The position numbers were made by a program, and so were the translations under genes. A stretch of 51,092 bases of DNA, taken from VFMC01 sp031400715. Its GTDB lineage: Bacteria > Actinomycetota > Acidimicrobiia > Acidimicrobiales > Ilumatobacteraceae. Shown here piece after piece: positions 34,718-43,076 of this stretch (position 1 is its first letter; each line of letters opens with the position of its first letter). Location of the stretch: contig JANNQK010000085.1 in the NCBI GenBank assembly GCA_031400715.1, positions 1 to 51,092 on the forward strand. The letters are read 5' to 3'. The notes below the pieces were generated by a model. That model worked only from the letters and a program-made list of their open reading frames with translations, did no database searches and was not told the origin of the DNA.

Positions 34718-35167
34718 TCAGGCGCAGACGAACGTCGGTTGGGCGCCACCGACACTCGGCGTCATGGTGAGCGTCCAGCCCGAGCCCGTGGCCACGGTGC
34801 CGATCGCATTGGATCCGACCGCGGCGGTGTTCAACGTGACACCGGTGGGCAGCGACAGCGCCGGCGGGGTGGTGCTGGTCATGGCGAGCATCGTGGCCGG
34901 CCACGCGTTGTTGTTCGAGCCGTAGAAGACGACCGAGCCCGAACGAGCCGCGTCGGCGGAGGCAGCACACGCCGAGGCCGTGCCCTTGCTGGTGAGGTTG
35001 CCGACGCCCACCACGACGACTGCCGACAAGATGCCGACGAGCACGATCGCGATCAGGATCTCGACGAGGGTGAAACCTTCGTCGGTGCGGCGACGCCGCG
35101 GAGCGACGACGGTCGCTGCCGACCCCGTGCCCGAAGCGGCGATGGTGTGGTTGTCGATGGTCTTCAT
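34718..35167 (-). CDS. pilA: Type IV major pilin
   Basis: 149 residues from the ATG at 35167, with AAGAAGAG upstream. A 31-residue basic leader ends in G31-FTLVEILIAIV, a classical prepilin site with Glu at +5, followed by a long hydrophobic helix. The pilin body holds Cys in SACAAS and a Cys next to the C-terminus (FVCA), which may close a disulfide loop. After cleavage the product would be the main subunit of the surface fibre. Upstream, the same frame is open to an ATG at 35398 that overlaps the pilC stop as ATGA, but the extra 77 residues begin with a 12-bp repeat and do not look coding. Confidence 0.9.
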   Translation of the reverse strand: MKTIDNHTIAASGTGSAATVVAPRRRRTDEGFTLVEILIAIVLVGILSAVVVVGVGNLTSKGTASACAASADAARSGSVVFYGSNNNAWPATMLAMTSTTPPALSLPTGVTLNTAAVGSNAIGTVATGSGWTLTMTPSVGGAQPTFVCA

Positions 35168-35360
35168 TGTGTGGCTCTTCTTTCGCGTGGATCGCCGCCC
35201 TGCGGCCGGTGTGTTGGTTGACTGGTGATGACGCTCGGGTGTGGTCGAGGCGCGGGTCGAGGGATCGGTGGTGACACCCAGGGGATCGCACTGGTGAAAC
35301 GTCCGCCCGAGCGCCGGAGGCGCATGGAGGTCGGTCGGGATTCTCGTGGCGGTGACGTCC

Positions 35361-35396
35361 GCGCCGAGGTTCGCGCCGAGGTTCGCGCCGAGGTTC
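35361..35396. repeat. Three 12-bp repeats at the end of pilC
   Basis: GCGCCGAGGTTC is repeated three times exactly and ends at the pilC stop codon. Read from the overlapping ATG at 35398 the units would code Asn-Leu-Gly-Ala repeats. Confidence 0.9.
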
Positions 35397-36729
35397 ATGG
35401 CGTCTGCACCTGTCCGAAGATGCTGTACATCGCGGATACCTGGGCGATCGCGACGAAGCCGACGATGCCCCCGACGAACATGATGACGGCGGGCTGGAAC
35501 AGCTCGGTGGCCTTCTTCATGTGGAACGCGACCTCGCGCTCGTAGTAGGCCGCGGCCTTGCCGAGTTGCGTCGAGAGCGTGCCTGTCTTCTCACCGACCC
35601 GAACCATCTGACGTGCAGCAGTCGGGAACAGCTCGGTGTCGACGAGTGGACCGGACAAGCCGCCACCACGAACCAGCGTCTCGCGCACCTCACCCATCCG
35701 TTCGATGAACATCGTGTTGTTGGTGCTTGCCGCCGACATCTCGATCGCGTCGGGCAATGGCACCCCCGATTTCGCGAGAGCGGCGAGGACGCGGCAGAAG
35801 CGTTCGAGCGAGATGATGTGGAAGAGGTGTCCGATCACCGGAAGACTCATCATCAGCCGGTCGCGGCGACGCTTTCCGCGAACGCCGCCGATCACGGCGA
35901 ACGCTGCGCCGAAGGTGAGCAGCGCGCCGACGACGAGGAACGGGAGATTGCCGGTGAAGAAGTCGGTCGACGCGAGCAGCATTCGCGTGGGAAGCGGCAG
36001 GTCGGCCCCGAGGCTTCGGTACAGGCTGGCGAACTTGGGCAACACGAACAGCGTCATCACCACGAGCCCGATCGTGGTGACGATGAGCACGACCGTGGGG
36101 TAGGTCAGCGCGCTGCGCACCTGCCGTTTGGCGGTGAGATCGCGATCGAGGTAGATCGCGAGCTGTTCCAACACCTCGTCGAGCTTGCCGGTGAACTCTG
36201 CCGAGCGAACCATGGCTCGGTAGTAGGGCGGGAACACCGACGGGTGCGCCCCGACCGCCTCCGAGAAGCTGCCCCCTCGTTGCAGCGTGGCATGCATCGA
36301 GTCCACCACCGACTTCATCGCCGGGTCGCCCGCCTCCTCGCCCACGATCTCGAGGGCTTCCAACACCGAGATTCCGGCCTCGACGAACGATGCCATCTGC
36401 CGCGAGAACGCCATCACCACGTCGGGGGTCACCGTGCGGCCGTATTGACGGCGCCACCACGGAGCGTCCTTCGGATCCTGCGGGTCCGATGCCGCGGCGC
36501 GCGTCTGCGGGGCCGACTCGCCACTGCGGCGCGTCGTCGAGCGATGCTCGGTCGACACGGGCGACTGCTCTCGCCGGCGGGTGAACCATCTGCGATCCGG
36601 CGCCGCCTGATCGGGGTGACCAGGCATGTCGTCCAGCGTCGTCACCGATGTGAGTGACGTCAGCGGCGCGGGGCGCGCCGCCGCTGAAGGCTCCCGACGC
36701 GACGGCTCACCTTCCTCCCGTACACCCAC
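35395..36729 (-). CDS. pilC: Type IV pilus inner-membrane platform protein
   Basis: 444 residues. The start is set by a perfect SD (GAGGAGGT, 36745-36738) 8 bases before the GTG at 36729; longer readings are in rare codons. After a disordered, charged head of about 75 residues, two T2SSF repeats follow: first VVMAFSRQMASFVEAGISV, second LERFCRVLAALAKSGVPLPDA, each ending in hydrophobic helices (YPTVVLIVTTIGLVVMTLFV and QPAVIMFVGGIVGFVAI). This is the PilC/GspF platform that works with PilB. It heads the operon pilC > pilA > pilin-like > pilX-like and is divergent from pilB. Confidence 0.93.
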   Translation of the reverse strand: MGVREEGEPSRREPSAAARPAPLTSLTSVTTLDDMPGHPDQAAPDRRWFTRRREQSPVSTEHRSTTRRSGESAPQTRAAASDPQDPKDAPWWRRQYGRTVTPDVVMAFSRQMASFVEAGISVLEALEIVGEEAGDPAMKSVVDSMHATLQRGGSFSEAVGAHPSVFPPYYRAMVRSAEFTGKLDEVLEQLAIYLDRDLTAKRQVRSALTYPTVVLIVTTIGLVVMTLFVLPKFASLYRSLGADLPLPTRMLLASTDFFTGNLPFLVVGALLTFGAAFAVIGGVRGKRRRDRLMMSLPVIGHLFHIISLERFCRVLAALAKSGVPLPDAIEMSAASTNNTMFIERMGEVRETLVRGGGLSGPLVDTELFPTAARQMVRVGEKTGTLSTQLGKAAAYYEREVAFHMKKATELFQPAVIMFVGGIVGFVAIAQVSAMYSIFGQVQTP

Positions 36730-36896
36730 GATCGCCGACCTCCTCATCGCCGCGTGCCCTGGCTGAACAGCGGTCCTGCGATGGATCGTCCGAGGGTCAC
36801 CCGTTGCGTCAACAATGTCGTCGACGTTCACCCGAGGTGACATGCCGGATCGCCCACCCACTGGCGCATTCGCCGCTTCGGGGGACCGTCGAGGGA
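36730..36896. promoter_or_regulatory. pilC/pilB divergent promoter region
   Basis: 167 bases between the two starts. On the minus strand TTGTTGACG lies about 80 bases before pilC and could hold a -35 box. The pilC SD occupies the left end. No strong palindrome is visible. Confidence 0.4.
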
Positions 36897-38654
36897 GTGA
36901 AGCGTCATCGCAAGCCTCAACCAGATCTCGGTGTTCCCGGCGACGCCATCGCGCACGCGGCTCAAGTGACCGCAATGATCGAGGCCGGCCAGCGCGCCCG
37001 TCTGGGAGATGTGCTCGTCTCCGAGAACCTGGTGATGCCCGAAGAGCTGTCTGCCGCGCTCAACCTGCAGCAGGAGTCAGGGCGTCAGCTCGGTGCGATC
37101 CTGGTGGAGCAGGGTCTGCTCGACCAGCGCGTGCTCACCCAGGCGCTCGCTCGCCAGTTGGGTCTCCCGACGATCGACCTCCGAGTGGAACGGCCGACGG
37201 ACGAGGCGCTCGAGGTGGTGCCGGAGGCGACGGCCCGCGAGTTCGACATCGTCCCGATGCGGCTGGTCGACGACGTGCTCGACGTCGCCATCGCCAATGG
37301 CTCGGACCCTGCGGTGCGCGAGGCGCTGGAACGGCTCCCGGTGAGCGCGGTGAACATCTACCTCGCCCCGAAGCAGGACGTCCAGTTCGCGCTCAACACC
37401 CACTATCGCGTGCTGTCGTCCGTGGACGACCAAGTGCAGCGGTTCTGGGCCGACGCCGCACCCATCGACTCCATCGTCGAGGTCACGAGCAACGACGCAC
37501 CGATCATCCAGCTCGTCAACAAGATCGTGGCGCAGGCGCTTCGCGACCGAGCCTCCGACATCCACGTCGAGCCGACCGAGGGTCGGATGCGCATCCGCTA
37601 CCGCGTCGACGGTGCCCTGCGCGAGGTGCTCAGCCTTCCCGCGTCCGCCGGGCCGGAGCTCGTGAGCCGGATCAAGATCATGGCCGAGATGGACATCGTC
37701 GAACGGCGGCGTCCGCAGGACGGACAGTTCCAGATGCAGATCGATGGCACCGGGTTGGACGTGCGCGTCGCGACCGCGTCGACGATCTGGGGCGAGACGG
37801 CGGTGTTGCGACTCCTCGACAAGCGCCGTTCGATGAAGCAACTGTCGGACCTCGGCATGCCACCCGACAGCTACGAGCGCTACGTGACGATCGTGCACAA
37901 GCCGTACGGCATGATCATCTGCAGCGGCCCGACCGGCTCGGGCAAGACCACCACGCTGTACGCCACCCTCGCCGAGATCAGCCGCAGCGAACTGAACGTG
38001 ATGACCATCGAGGATCCGGTGGAGTACGTGTTCCCCGCAGTGAACCAGATGCAGATCAACCTGCAGGCCGAGGTCACCTTCGCGGCCGGTCTCAAGTCGA
38101 TCCTGCGACAGGACCCTGACGTGATCCTCGTCGGAGAGATCCGCGACCAGGAGACAGCTCGCATCGCGGTGCAATCGGCGCTGACCGGTCACCTGGTGAT
38201 GTCGTCACTGCACGCCACCGACGCCAGTTCGGCGCTCTATCGACTGCTCGACATGGGCATCGAGCCCTTCTTGGTGTCGTCGTCGCTCGTGGGCGTGGTG
38301 GGCCAACGCCTCGTACGCCGCGTGTGCGATGCCTGTGCCGCCCCCTACGAGCCCACGGCAGCCGAGCTCACGTGTTACCACTCCCTCGGTGGCCCGGAGA
38401 AGGATCGGTTCATGCGGGGCACGGGGTGCAACTTCTGCAGCAACAGCGGCTACCGCGATCGCCTCGGCGTGTACGAGGTGCTGGAGGTGACCGAAGAGAT
38501 CGGTCAGCTGCTGGTCGCCGGGGCGAGCCCCCACGCCGTGCGTGAGCAGGCGATGAAGCAGGGCATGCGCACCATGGGTCGAGAAGCGATGACCGCCGTC
38601 GCCAACGACATCACCACCATCGACGAAGTCATCCGCAACGTCTACCTCTCCTGA
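36897..38654 (+). CDS. pilB: Type IV pilus assembly ATPase with MshEN domain
   Basis: 585 residues from a GTG at 36897; the start is uncertain and an ATG at 36975 is possible. The N-terminus carries two copies of the MshEN c-di-GMP-binding pattern: ARLGDVLVSENLVMPEEL (residue 34 on) and RQLGAILVEQGLLDQRVL. The C-terminal motor has Walker A GPTGSGKTTTLYA, the Asp box TIEDPVEYV, Walker B VILVGEIRDQETA and the His box SSLHATDASSAL. Zinc ligands are VCDACAAPY and CNFCSNSGY. It is a cytoplasmic hexameric extension ATPase. Three GGDEF-type genes lie nearby. The last eleven codons and stop are duplicated downstream. Confidence 0.94.
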   Translation: MKRHRKPQPDLGVPGDAIAHAAQVTAMIEAGQRARLGDVLVSENLVMPEELSAALNLQQESGRQLGAILVEQGLLDQRVLTQALARQLGLPTIDLRVERPTDEALEVVPEATAREFDIVPMRLVDDVLDVAIANGSDPAVREALERLPVSAVNIYLAPKQDVQFALNTHYRVLSSVDDQVQRFWADAAPIDSIVEVTSNDAPIIQLVNKIVAQALRDRASDIHVEPTEGRMRIRYRVDGALREVLSLPASAGPELVSRIKIMAEMDIVERRRPQDGQFQMQIDGTGLDVRVATASTIWGETAVLRLLDKRRSMKQLSDLGMPPDSYERYVTIVHKPYGMIICSGPTGSGKTTTLYATLAEISRSELNVMTIEDPVEYVFPAVNQMQINLQAEVTFAAGLKSILRQDPDVILVGEIRDQETARIAVQSALTGHLVMSSLHATDASSALYRLLDMGIEPFLVSSSLVGVVGQRLVRRVCDACAAPYEPTAAELTCYHSLGGPEKDRFMRGTGCNFCSNSGYRDRLGVYEVLEVTEEIGQLLVAGASPHAVREQAMKQGMRTMGREAMTAVANDITTIDEVIRNVYLS

Positions 38655-38741
38655 CCACTCCCGCCCCGCGCACCCGACGTTGCGGAGACGGGACGACGAA
38701 GTCATCCGCAACGTCTACCTCTCCTGACCACTCCCGCCCCG
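38621..38741. repeat. Direct duplication of the pilB 3' end with hairpin
   Basis: A 48-base sequence (38621-38668) covering the last pilB codons, the stop and 14 bases downstream recurs exactly at 38694-38741, offset by 73 bases. Between the copies GACGTTGCGGA (38676-38686) pairs perfectly with TCCGCAACGTC (38705-38715) in the second copy, forming an 11-bp stem that may serve as a terminator. Confidence 0.9.
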
Positions 38742-38753
38742 GAACACAGCGGG

Positions 38754-39719
38754 TCAGGTGCCGGCGAGGCGAGCAACGATCGGGGCGAAGGCGTCGAGCA
38801 GGCGGTCGCCCACCGTCACGAAGCTGATGCCGAATCGCTCTCGACGTTCGGTCAGGCGATCGCAGATCTCGTCCACCGTCCCGATCAGAGCGTTCGGGTG
38901 TGCGGCCATGTCGTCGCCGGTCATCCCGAACATCCCACCCATCTTCTCGGCCGTCGCAGACCCCGATGCCGTGTCGGGTGTGACCACCGTGAAGTAGGCG
39001 CCGACCTCGAGTTCGATCTGATCGAATCGATCTCCAGCTCCCTCGCGGACCCATCCGATCCGTTGCTCCATCACCGACGCGGCGGCCGATTGAACGCTCG
39101 CCGGGCCCACGACCCCAGCACGGTTGTCGAAGTTGAAGCTCACGATGTCGGCCACGCGGCCGGCCAGGGTGAGCACCTTGCGCGCCCCTCCTCCGATCAT
39201 GATCGGCGGCCCACCCGGCTGGACCGGCAGCGGCTGGCCCTTGAATCCGCTCGACCGAACTCCGGACGAACCCGGTTCCAGCGTCTCCCCCGCGAAGAAG
39301 CGGCGCATGAAGTCGACGGTGTCGGCCAGCCGGGCGATGCGTTCGGACGGGCCGTCCATCACCAGGCCCATCGCCTCGTACTCCGAGCCCACCCATCCAG
39401 CTCCGAGACCCAGATCGAAACGCCCGTCGGACAAGAGATCGAGCGTGGCTGCCTGCTTGGCCAACACGACGGGATGGTGGTAGTCGATGCACAGCACGCG
39501 AGCGCCAACGCGAAGGGTGTCGGTCACGGCGGCAGCCGTCGCGATCGCCGGCACAGCGGCCAGGACCTGACCGCCGTTCGAGGCCGAATCGACGTAGTGG
39601 TCAGCGACGAACAGCGTGCTGTAGCCCGACCCCTCGGCGCGCCGTGCGAGTTCGCGCCATGTGTGACCGGAGTCGGCAGTCGCGCTCTGGATGGCGAAAC
39701 GAAAGGGGGTGCTGCTCAT
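38754..39719 (-). CDS. LLM-class F420-dependent oxidoreductase
   Basis: 321 residues; GAGGAG lies 8 bases before the ATG at 39719. It is a luciferase-like TIM barrel: FRFAIQSATADSGHTWRELARRAEG at the N-terminus, LFVADHYVD, LDLLSDGRFDLGLGAGWVGSEYEAMG and PVQPGGPPIMIGGGARKVL, the typical features of the F420-dependent branch (Rv2161c-like). Such enzymes use F420H2 for reductions in secondary or xenobiotic metabolism. No neighbouring gene indicates a substrate. It is convergent with pilB and divergent from the HDOD gene. Confidence 0.9.
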   Translation of the reverse strand: MSSTPFRFAIQSATADSGHTWRELARRAEGSGYSTLFVADHYVDSASNGGQVLAAVPAIATAAAVTDTLRVGARVLCIDYHHPVVLAKQAATLDLLSDGRFDLGLGAGWVGSEYEAMGLVMDGPSERIARLADTVDFMRRFFAGETLEPGSSGVRSSGFKGQPLPVQPGGPPIMIGGGARKVLTLAGRVADIVSFNFDNRAGVVGPASVQSAAASVMEQRIGWVREGAGDRFDQIELEVGAYFTVVTPDTASGSATAEKMGGMFGMTGDDMAAHPNALIGTVDEICDRLTERRERFGISFVTVGDRLLDAFAPIVARLAGT

Positions 39720-39803
39720 CGGCGGGCTCCTCGGGTTCCAGGTCACCCTGACGGTCAGGCGACACAACCATTCGTAGCACCTCCGTGCCTCTCGTTCGCT
39801 TCC

Positions 39804-39820
39804 CGGAACGGTCTGTTCCG
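39804..39820. promoter_or_regulatory. Inverted repeat at the start of the HDOD gene
   Basis: CGGAAC and GTTCCG flank a 5-base spacer, and the right arm runs into the proposed GTG start. It could be an operator of the HDOD-GGDEF operon. Confidence 0.35.
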
Positions 39821-40602
39821 TGGTCTTTCCGGCAACCAACCCACCGGTCCTCGTGCGCGATCGCCTGCTCGTCCATCCAATGGCGGCTCAGCGCGTGCTC
39901 GAGCTCCTGAACCGAGCCGGAACGACCCATGCCGAGCTGTGCTCGTTGGTCGAGATCGACCCCGCACTCGCAGCTGCGGTGCTGCGCACCGCGAACTCCA
40001 CCCACCTCGGATATTCGGGCCGCATCGCAGGAATCCGTCACGCCACGGTGTTGCTCGGAGGCTCGCTCGTCGCATCGCTCGCTGCGAGTCGGGTGGCCGA
40101 CCTCGTGTTCGATGTCGCGCAGCCCGACTACCCCGAATGGCTGTGGCAGCACTCGCTGGTGGTCGCCAGCGGCGCTGCCGTCCTGGCCACGTACATGGGC
40201 GAGAACGCCGACGACGCGTACACCACCGGCCTGCTCCACGATGTGGGCTCGCTCTTGGCCGCAACCAACGCGACCGACGCGGTGTCCGGTGATGCGGGCG
40301 ATCTCGGAGCTGCCCAGGTCGCCGCCGGTGCCGATCTGCTGCGTCGGTGGAACCTGCCCGATCGGGTTGTCGCCGGCGTCCGCTTTCACCGCGCCTCCGC
40401 CAACGGGCTGGTCGGCTTGTTGGAGCGACTCGTGGTCACCGCGAGCGCGTTCGCCGCCGAGATGGGTGCCCCCGGACCGGAACGCACGATGTCGCCGTCG
40501 GAAGCGATGCGCATGCTGCAGTGCACCTCCCGACCCGACGACGTGATGTCCGCGATCGATGACGAAGTCACCCGCCGAACCACGCTGCTCAGGGCGGCAT
40601 GA
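39820..40602 (+). CDS. HDOD-domain signalling protein
   Basis: 260 residues from a GTG at 39820; the exact start is uncertain because no SD is present and later in-frame GTG/ATG codons exist. The HDOD fold is seen in MAAQRVLELLNRAGTTHAELCSLVEIDPALAAAVLRTANS, then GIRHATVLLGGSLVASLA, the HD-like pairs WQHSLVV and TGLLHDVGSLLA, and ERLVVTASAFAAEMG. HDOD proteins lack full HD phosphohydrolase residues and act as regulatory partners, often for c-di-GMP and motility systems. Its stop overlaps the start of the next GGDEF gene as ATGA, so the two are coupled. Confidence 0.87.
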   Translation: MVFPATNPPVLVRDRLLVHPMAAQRVLELLNRAGTTHAELCSLVEIDPALAAAVLRTANSTHLGYSGRIAGIRHATVLLGGSLVASLAASRVADLVFDVAQPDYPEWLWQHSLVVASGAAVLATYMGENADDAYTTGLLHDVGSLLAATNATDAVSGDAGDLGAAQVAAGADLLRRWNLPDRVVAGVRFHRASANGLVGLLERLVVTASAFAAEMGAPGPERTMSPSEAMRMLQCTSRPDDVMSAIDDEVTRRTTLLRAA

Positions 40603-41933
40603 TGGGGGTCATCTCCGGTCTCTCCGAGATGCACCGCGCGGCCGTCGAACAGATCCGTGCGGGCGACCACACCGCGTTCCTGGTCGGGTTTCTCACGACG
40701 TCGACCATGCTCGAGCTGTCGGCCCTGAACAACGCTGAGCTCCGACTCGAGGAGTACGCCCGCGCCGCTGCCGAGACCATCACTCAGTACGCGCCGATCG
40801 ACTGCGTTCGTCTGCGGTTGGAGCCGGAGGATCTCCCCACGGTCGTCGCCACCGTCGGGATGACCATCGCGGGTGGTGGCGCCGACGCTCGAACAGCGGA
40901 CGACTCGCTCGAACTGCACATCTCGGCGCGGACCGAGGTCCCCGGTGTCGGTGTTGTGGTGCTGTCGGCGATGGACCTCGCTCCAGCACTTCACGAGGCC
41001 GACTTCCTCTCGATCGCGGCCGAACACATCGGTACCGGTCTCCGCCAGATCATCGAGGCCGAACGTCTCCGCCGGCGTGCCGCCGTCGCCAACACGTTGG
41101 CGCTGATCGCTTCGCTCAACGAGCTCTGGAGCCATGCCGAACTCGAGTCGCTCACCTCCGCGATGGCGGTGTTGCCGGGCGTACACGCCGCAAGTCTGAG
41201 CGTCGGCGCCACCCGTCTCGCAGGTGTGCTCGATGCACGTTCCGGCACGCTGGACGGCCATGTCGTGGAACGGTCGTTCACGATCGACGAGCGTGTGCAG
41301 GCCGACCTGTCGGTCGCCTACGCCGATGAACCGACGTTCGACCAGCTCGATGTGCTGGATGAGGTGCTGACCACGCTCGCGGCCAACCTGTCTCGGATCG
41401 AGCAGATCATCCGCCTGACCTCGGAGGCAGAGACCGACCAGCTCACGGGAGTCTCGAACCGTCGACGCATCGGCAAGTCGCTCGCCGCGGCGCGGGCGAT
41501 GTCCGATCGACGCCACGAACCGTTCGCCGTGCTCCTGTTCGATCTCGACCACTTCAAGTCGGTGAACGACCAGCTCGGCCACACCGTGGGTGACCAGGTC
41601 CTGATCCGCTTCGCCGAGGTGTTGCAAGCGAACGTACGTCCCTTCGACACGGTGGCCCGTTGGGGCGGCGAGGAGTTCATGCTCCTGTGTCCGGACTGCG
41701 ATGTCGCGGGTGCCGTGGCGATCAGCCAACGCGTGCTCGAACAGTGTCCCGGCAGCTTCGACGAGATCTTGCCGGCCGCGCTCCGCCAGACCACCTCCGT
41801 CGGCATCGCGGTGTATCCCGAGCATGGCACCACCCCCGAGTCGGTGATCCACATCGCCGACGAGGCGCTGTACCGGGCCAAGCGCGAAGGGCGTGATCGG
41901 TGGGCCGCAGCGGGGGTTGCGTCGAGGGTCTGA
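40599..41933 (+). CDS. Soluble GGDEF diguanylate cyclase with GAF-like sensory part
   Basis: 444 residues, overlapping the HDOD gene by 4 bases. No membrane helix is seen. Residues about 55-155 have a GAF-like outline, and a second globular region spans 165-270. The GGDEF domain (from about 275) has DQLTGVSNRRR, LLFDLDHFKSVNDQLGH and ARWGGEEFML, with an active GGEEF site at 356-360. RPFD at 347-350, five residues before it, is an intact product-inhibition site. It should make c-di-GMP, possibly steered by the HDOD partner. Confidence 0.9.
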   Translation: MMGVISGLSEMHRAAVEQIRAGDHTAFLVGFLTTSTMLELSALNNAELRLEEYARAAAETITQYAPIDCVRLRLEPEDLPTVVATVGMTIAGGGADARTADDSLELHISARTEVPGVGVVVLSAMDLAPALHEADFLSIAAEHIGTGLRQIIEAERLRRRAAVANTLALIASLNELWSHAELESLTSAMAVLPGVHAASLSVGATRLAGVLDARSGTLDGHVVERSFTIDERVQADLSVAYADEPTFDQLDVLDEVLTTLAANLSRIEQIIRLTSEAETDQLTGVSNRRRIGKSLAAARAMSDRRHEPFAVLLFDLDHFKSVNDQLGHTVGDQVLIRFAEVLQANVRPFDTVARWGGEEFMLLCPDCDVAGAVAISQRVLEQCPGSFDEILPAALRQTTSVGIAVYPEHGTTPESVIHIADEALYRAKREGRDRWAAAGVASRV

Positions 41934-41943
41934 CGCCCGCGGA

Positions 41944-43053
41944 TCAGCCCGTGACCCGCTCCCCTGCCGCCAGGCGCACCACTCGCGATTCGGTGACGAG
42001 CGCCGTCACGAGATCGAACGGCGTGATGTCGAACGCAAGGTTGAGCGCTTCCGACGCGAGCGGCGCAAGACGGCGGCCGTGCCACACCAACACCTCCTCG
42101 GGGTCTCGGGCCTCGATGTCGATGTCGCCACCCGACTGAGTCGACGGATCCACGGTCGACTCCGGTGCCGCGACGATGAACGGTGTACCCGCCCTCGCGG
42201 CGGCAAGCGCGAGGGGATAGGTGCCGATCTTGTTGGCGACATCGCCGTTGGCAGCAACCCTGTCGGCACCCACGATGACCACGTCGACCAGGCCGCGAGA
42301 GATGACCGAGGCGCCCGCGCCATCCACCACCATGCGATGATCGATTCCCATCCGGGCCAGTTCCCACGCGGTCAGACGAGCGCCCTGCAGCAACGGACGG
42401 GTCTCGTCGGCGAACACCTCGTGCAGGTGGCCGCCTTCGTGGAGCGCGCGGACGATGCCCAGCGCCGTACCCCACTCGACGCACGCCAGGCCACCTGCGT
42501 TGCAGTGCGTCAGCACACGAACCCGGTCGGGATCGGTCAGGAGCGAGCGCACGTGGTCGGCGCCACGAGCGGCCAGAGATCGGTTGGTGGCCACATCGTC
42601 GTCGACCATCGACCGAGCGAAGGCGACCACGCCGCCTGCGCCATCGACGTTGCTCGGATCGGCGTGGAAGCGATCGAGCACCCGGTCGACCCCCCACGAG
42701 AGATTCACCGCGGTGGGACGGGCAGCCCGCACCCGCGCCGCTTCGGCGCGAACCCAGTTGTCGTCGTGGCCGTCACGTCGTGCGATCACCGCAGCCAGCG
42801 CAACAGCGAGCCCTCCGGTCACGCCGATCGCCGGTGCTCCGCGCACGACGAGGCGCGCCAGCGCGTCGATCACGTCGTCGACGGTTCGGAGCTCGACGAG
42901 CGTCAACCGGTCGGGCAGCATCGTCTGGTCGATCGCGACGAGGTGATCGCCGGCCCAGTCGATCGTGCGCGGCACCTCGCCCCGATCGCCCCGATCGCCC
43001 CGATCGTTCAGGTCGTTCAGGTCGTTCAGGTCGTTCGTCCGGTCGGCGGCCAC
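41944..43053 (-). CDS. mtnA: S-methyl-5-thioribose-1-phosphate isomerase
   Basis: 369 residues from a GTG at 43053, preferred because TACTGT lies 6 bases upstream. Catalytic motifs are intact: RGAPAIGVTGGLAVAL, the Cys loop VLTHCNAGGLA (near residue 183), and VIVGADRVAANGDVANKIGTYPLALAAA with the catalytic Asp. The enzyme isomerises methylthioribose-1-phosphate to methylthioribulose-1-phosphate, and in some organisms the 5-deoxyribose analogue. The N-terminus, coded by a 9-bp tandem repeat, is a low-complexity NDL/RGD tract ahead of PRTIDWAGDHLVAIDQ, where the family normally begins. It is convergent with the GGDEF gene. Confidence 0.94.
   Translation of the reverse strand: MAADRTNDLNDLNDLNDRGDRGDRGEVPRTIDWAGDHLVAIDQTMLPDRLTLVELRTVDDVIDALARLVVRGAPAIGVTGGLAVALAAVIARRDGHDDNWVRAEAARVRAARPTAVNLSWGVDRVLDRFHADPSNVDGAGGVVAFARSMVDDDVATNRSLAARGADHVRSLLTDPDRVRVLTHCNAGGLACVEWGTALGIVRALHEGGHLHEVFADETRPLLQGARLTAWELARMGIDHRMVVDGAGASVISRGLVDVVIVGADRVAANGDVANKIGTYPLALAAARAGTPFIVAAPESTVDPSTQSGGDIDIEARDPEEVLVWHGRRLAPLASEALNLAFDITPFDLVTALVTESRVVRLAAGERVTG
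42976..43038. repeat. 9-bp repeat array in the mtnA 5' end
   Basis: Seven 9-base units: ATCGCCCCG-type units on the left change into GTCGTTCAG-type units on the right. They code (NDL)3 followed by (RGD)-type repeats in mtnA, directly after the start region and in frame. Confidence 0.85.
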
Positions 43054-43059
43054 GAGTCG

Positions 43060-43069
43060 ACAGTACAGT
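43060..43069. promoter_or_regulatory. Interlocked divergent -10 boxes of mtnA and the aldolase gene
   Basis: TACTGT on the minus strand (43065-43060) and TACAGT on the plus strand (43064-43069) share two bases. Each stands 6-7 bases from a GTG start, giving two leaderless divergent genes whose starts are only 23 bases apart. Two polymerases could not open both at once. Confidence 0.65.
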
Positions 43070-43076
43070 CGATGGC

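Noticed and set aside
35168..35398. 77-residue N-terminal extension of PilA from the ATGA at the pilC stop
   Set aside because: The extension starts with a 12-bp repeat, has no pilin leader features, and an SD precedes the ATG at 35167. The ATGA overlap is noted as a curiosity.
36730..36975. Longer PilC starting at 36975 or 36747
   Set aside because: A perfect SD precedes the GTG at 36729, and the upstream codons include rare AGG pairs.
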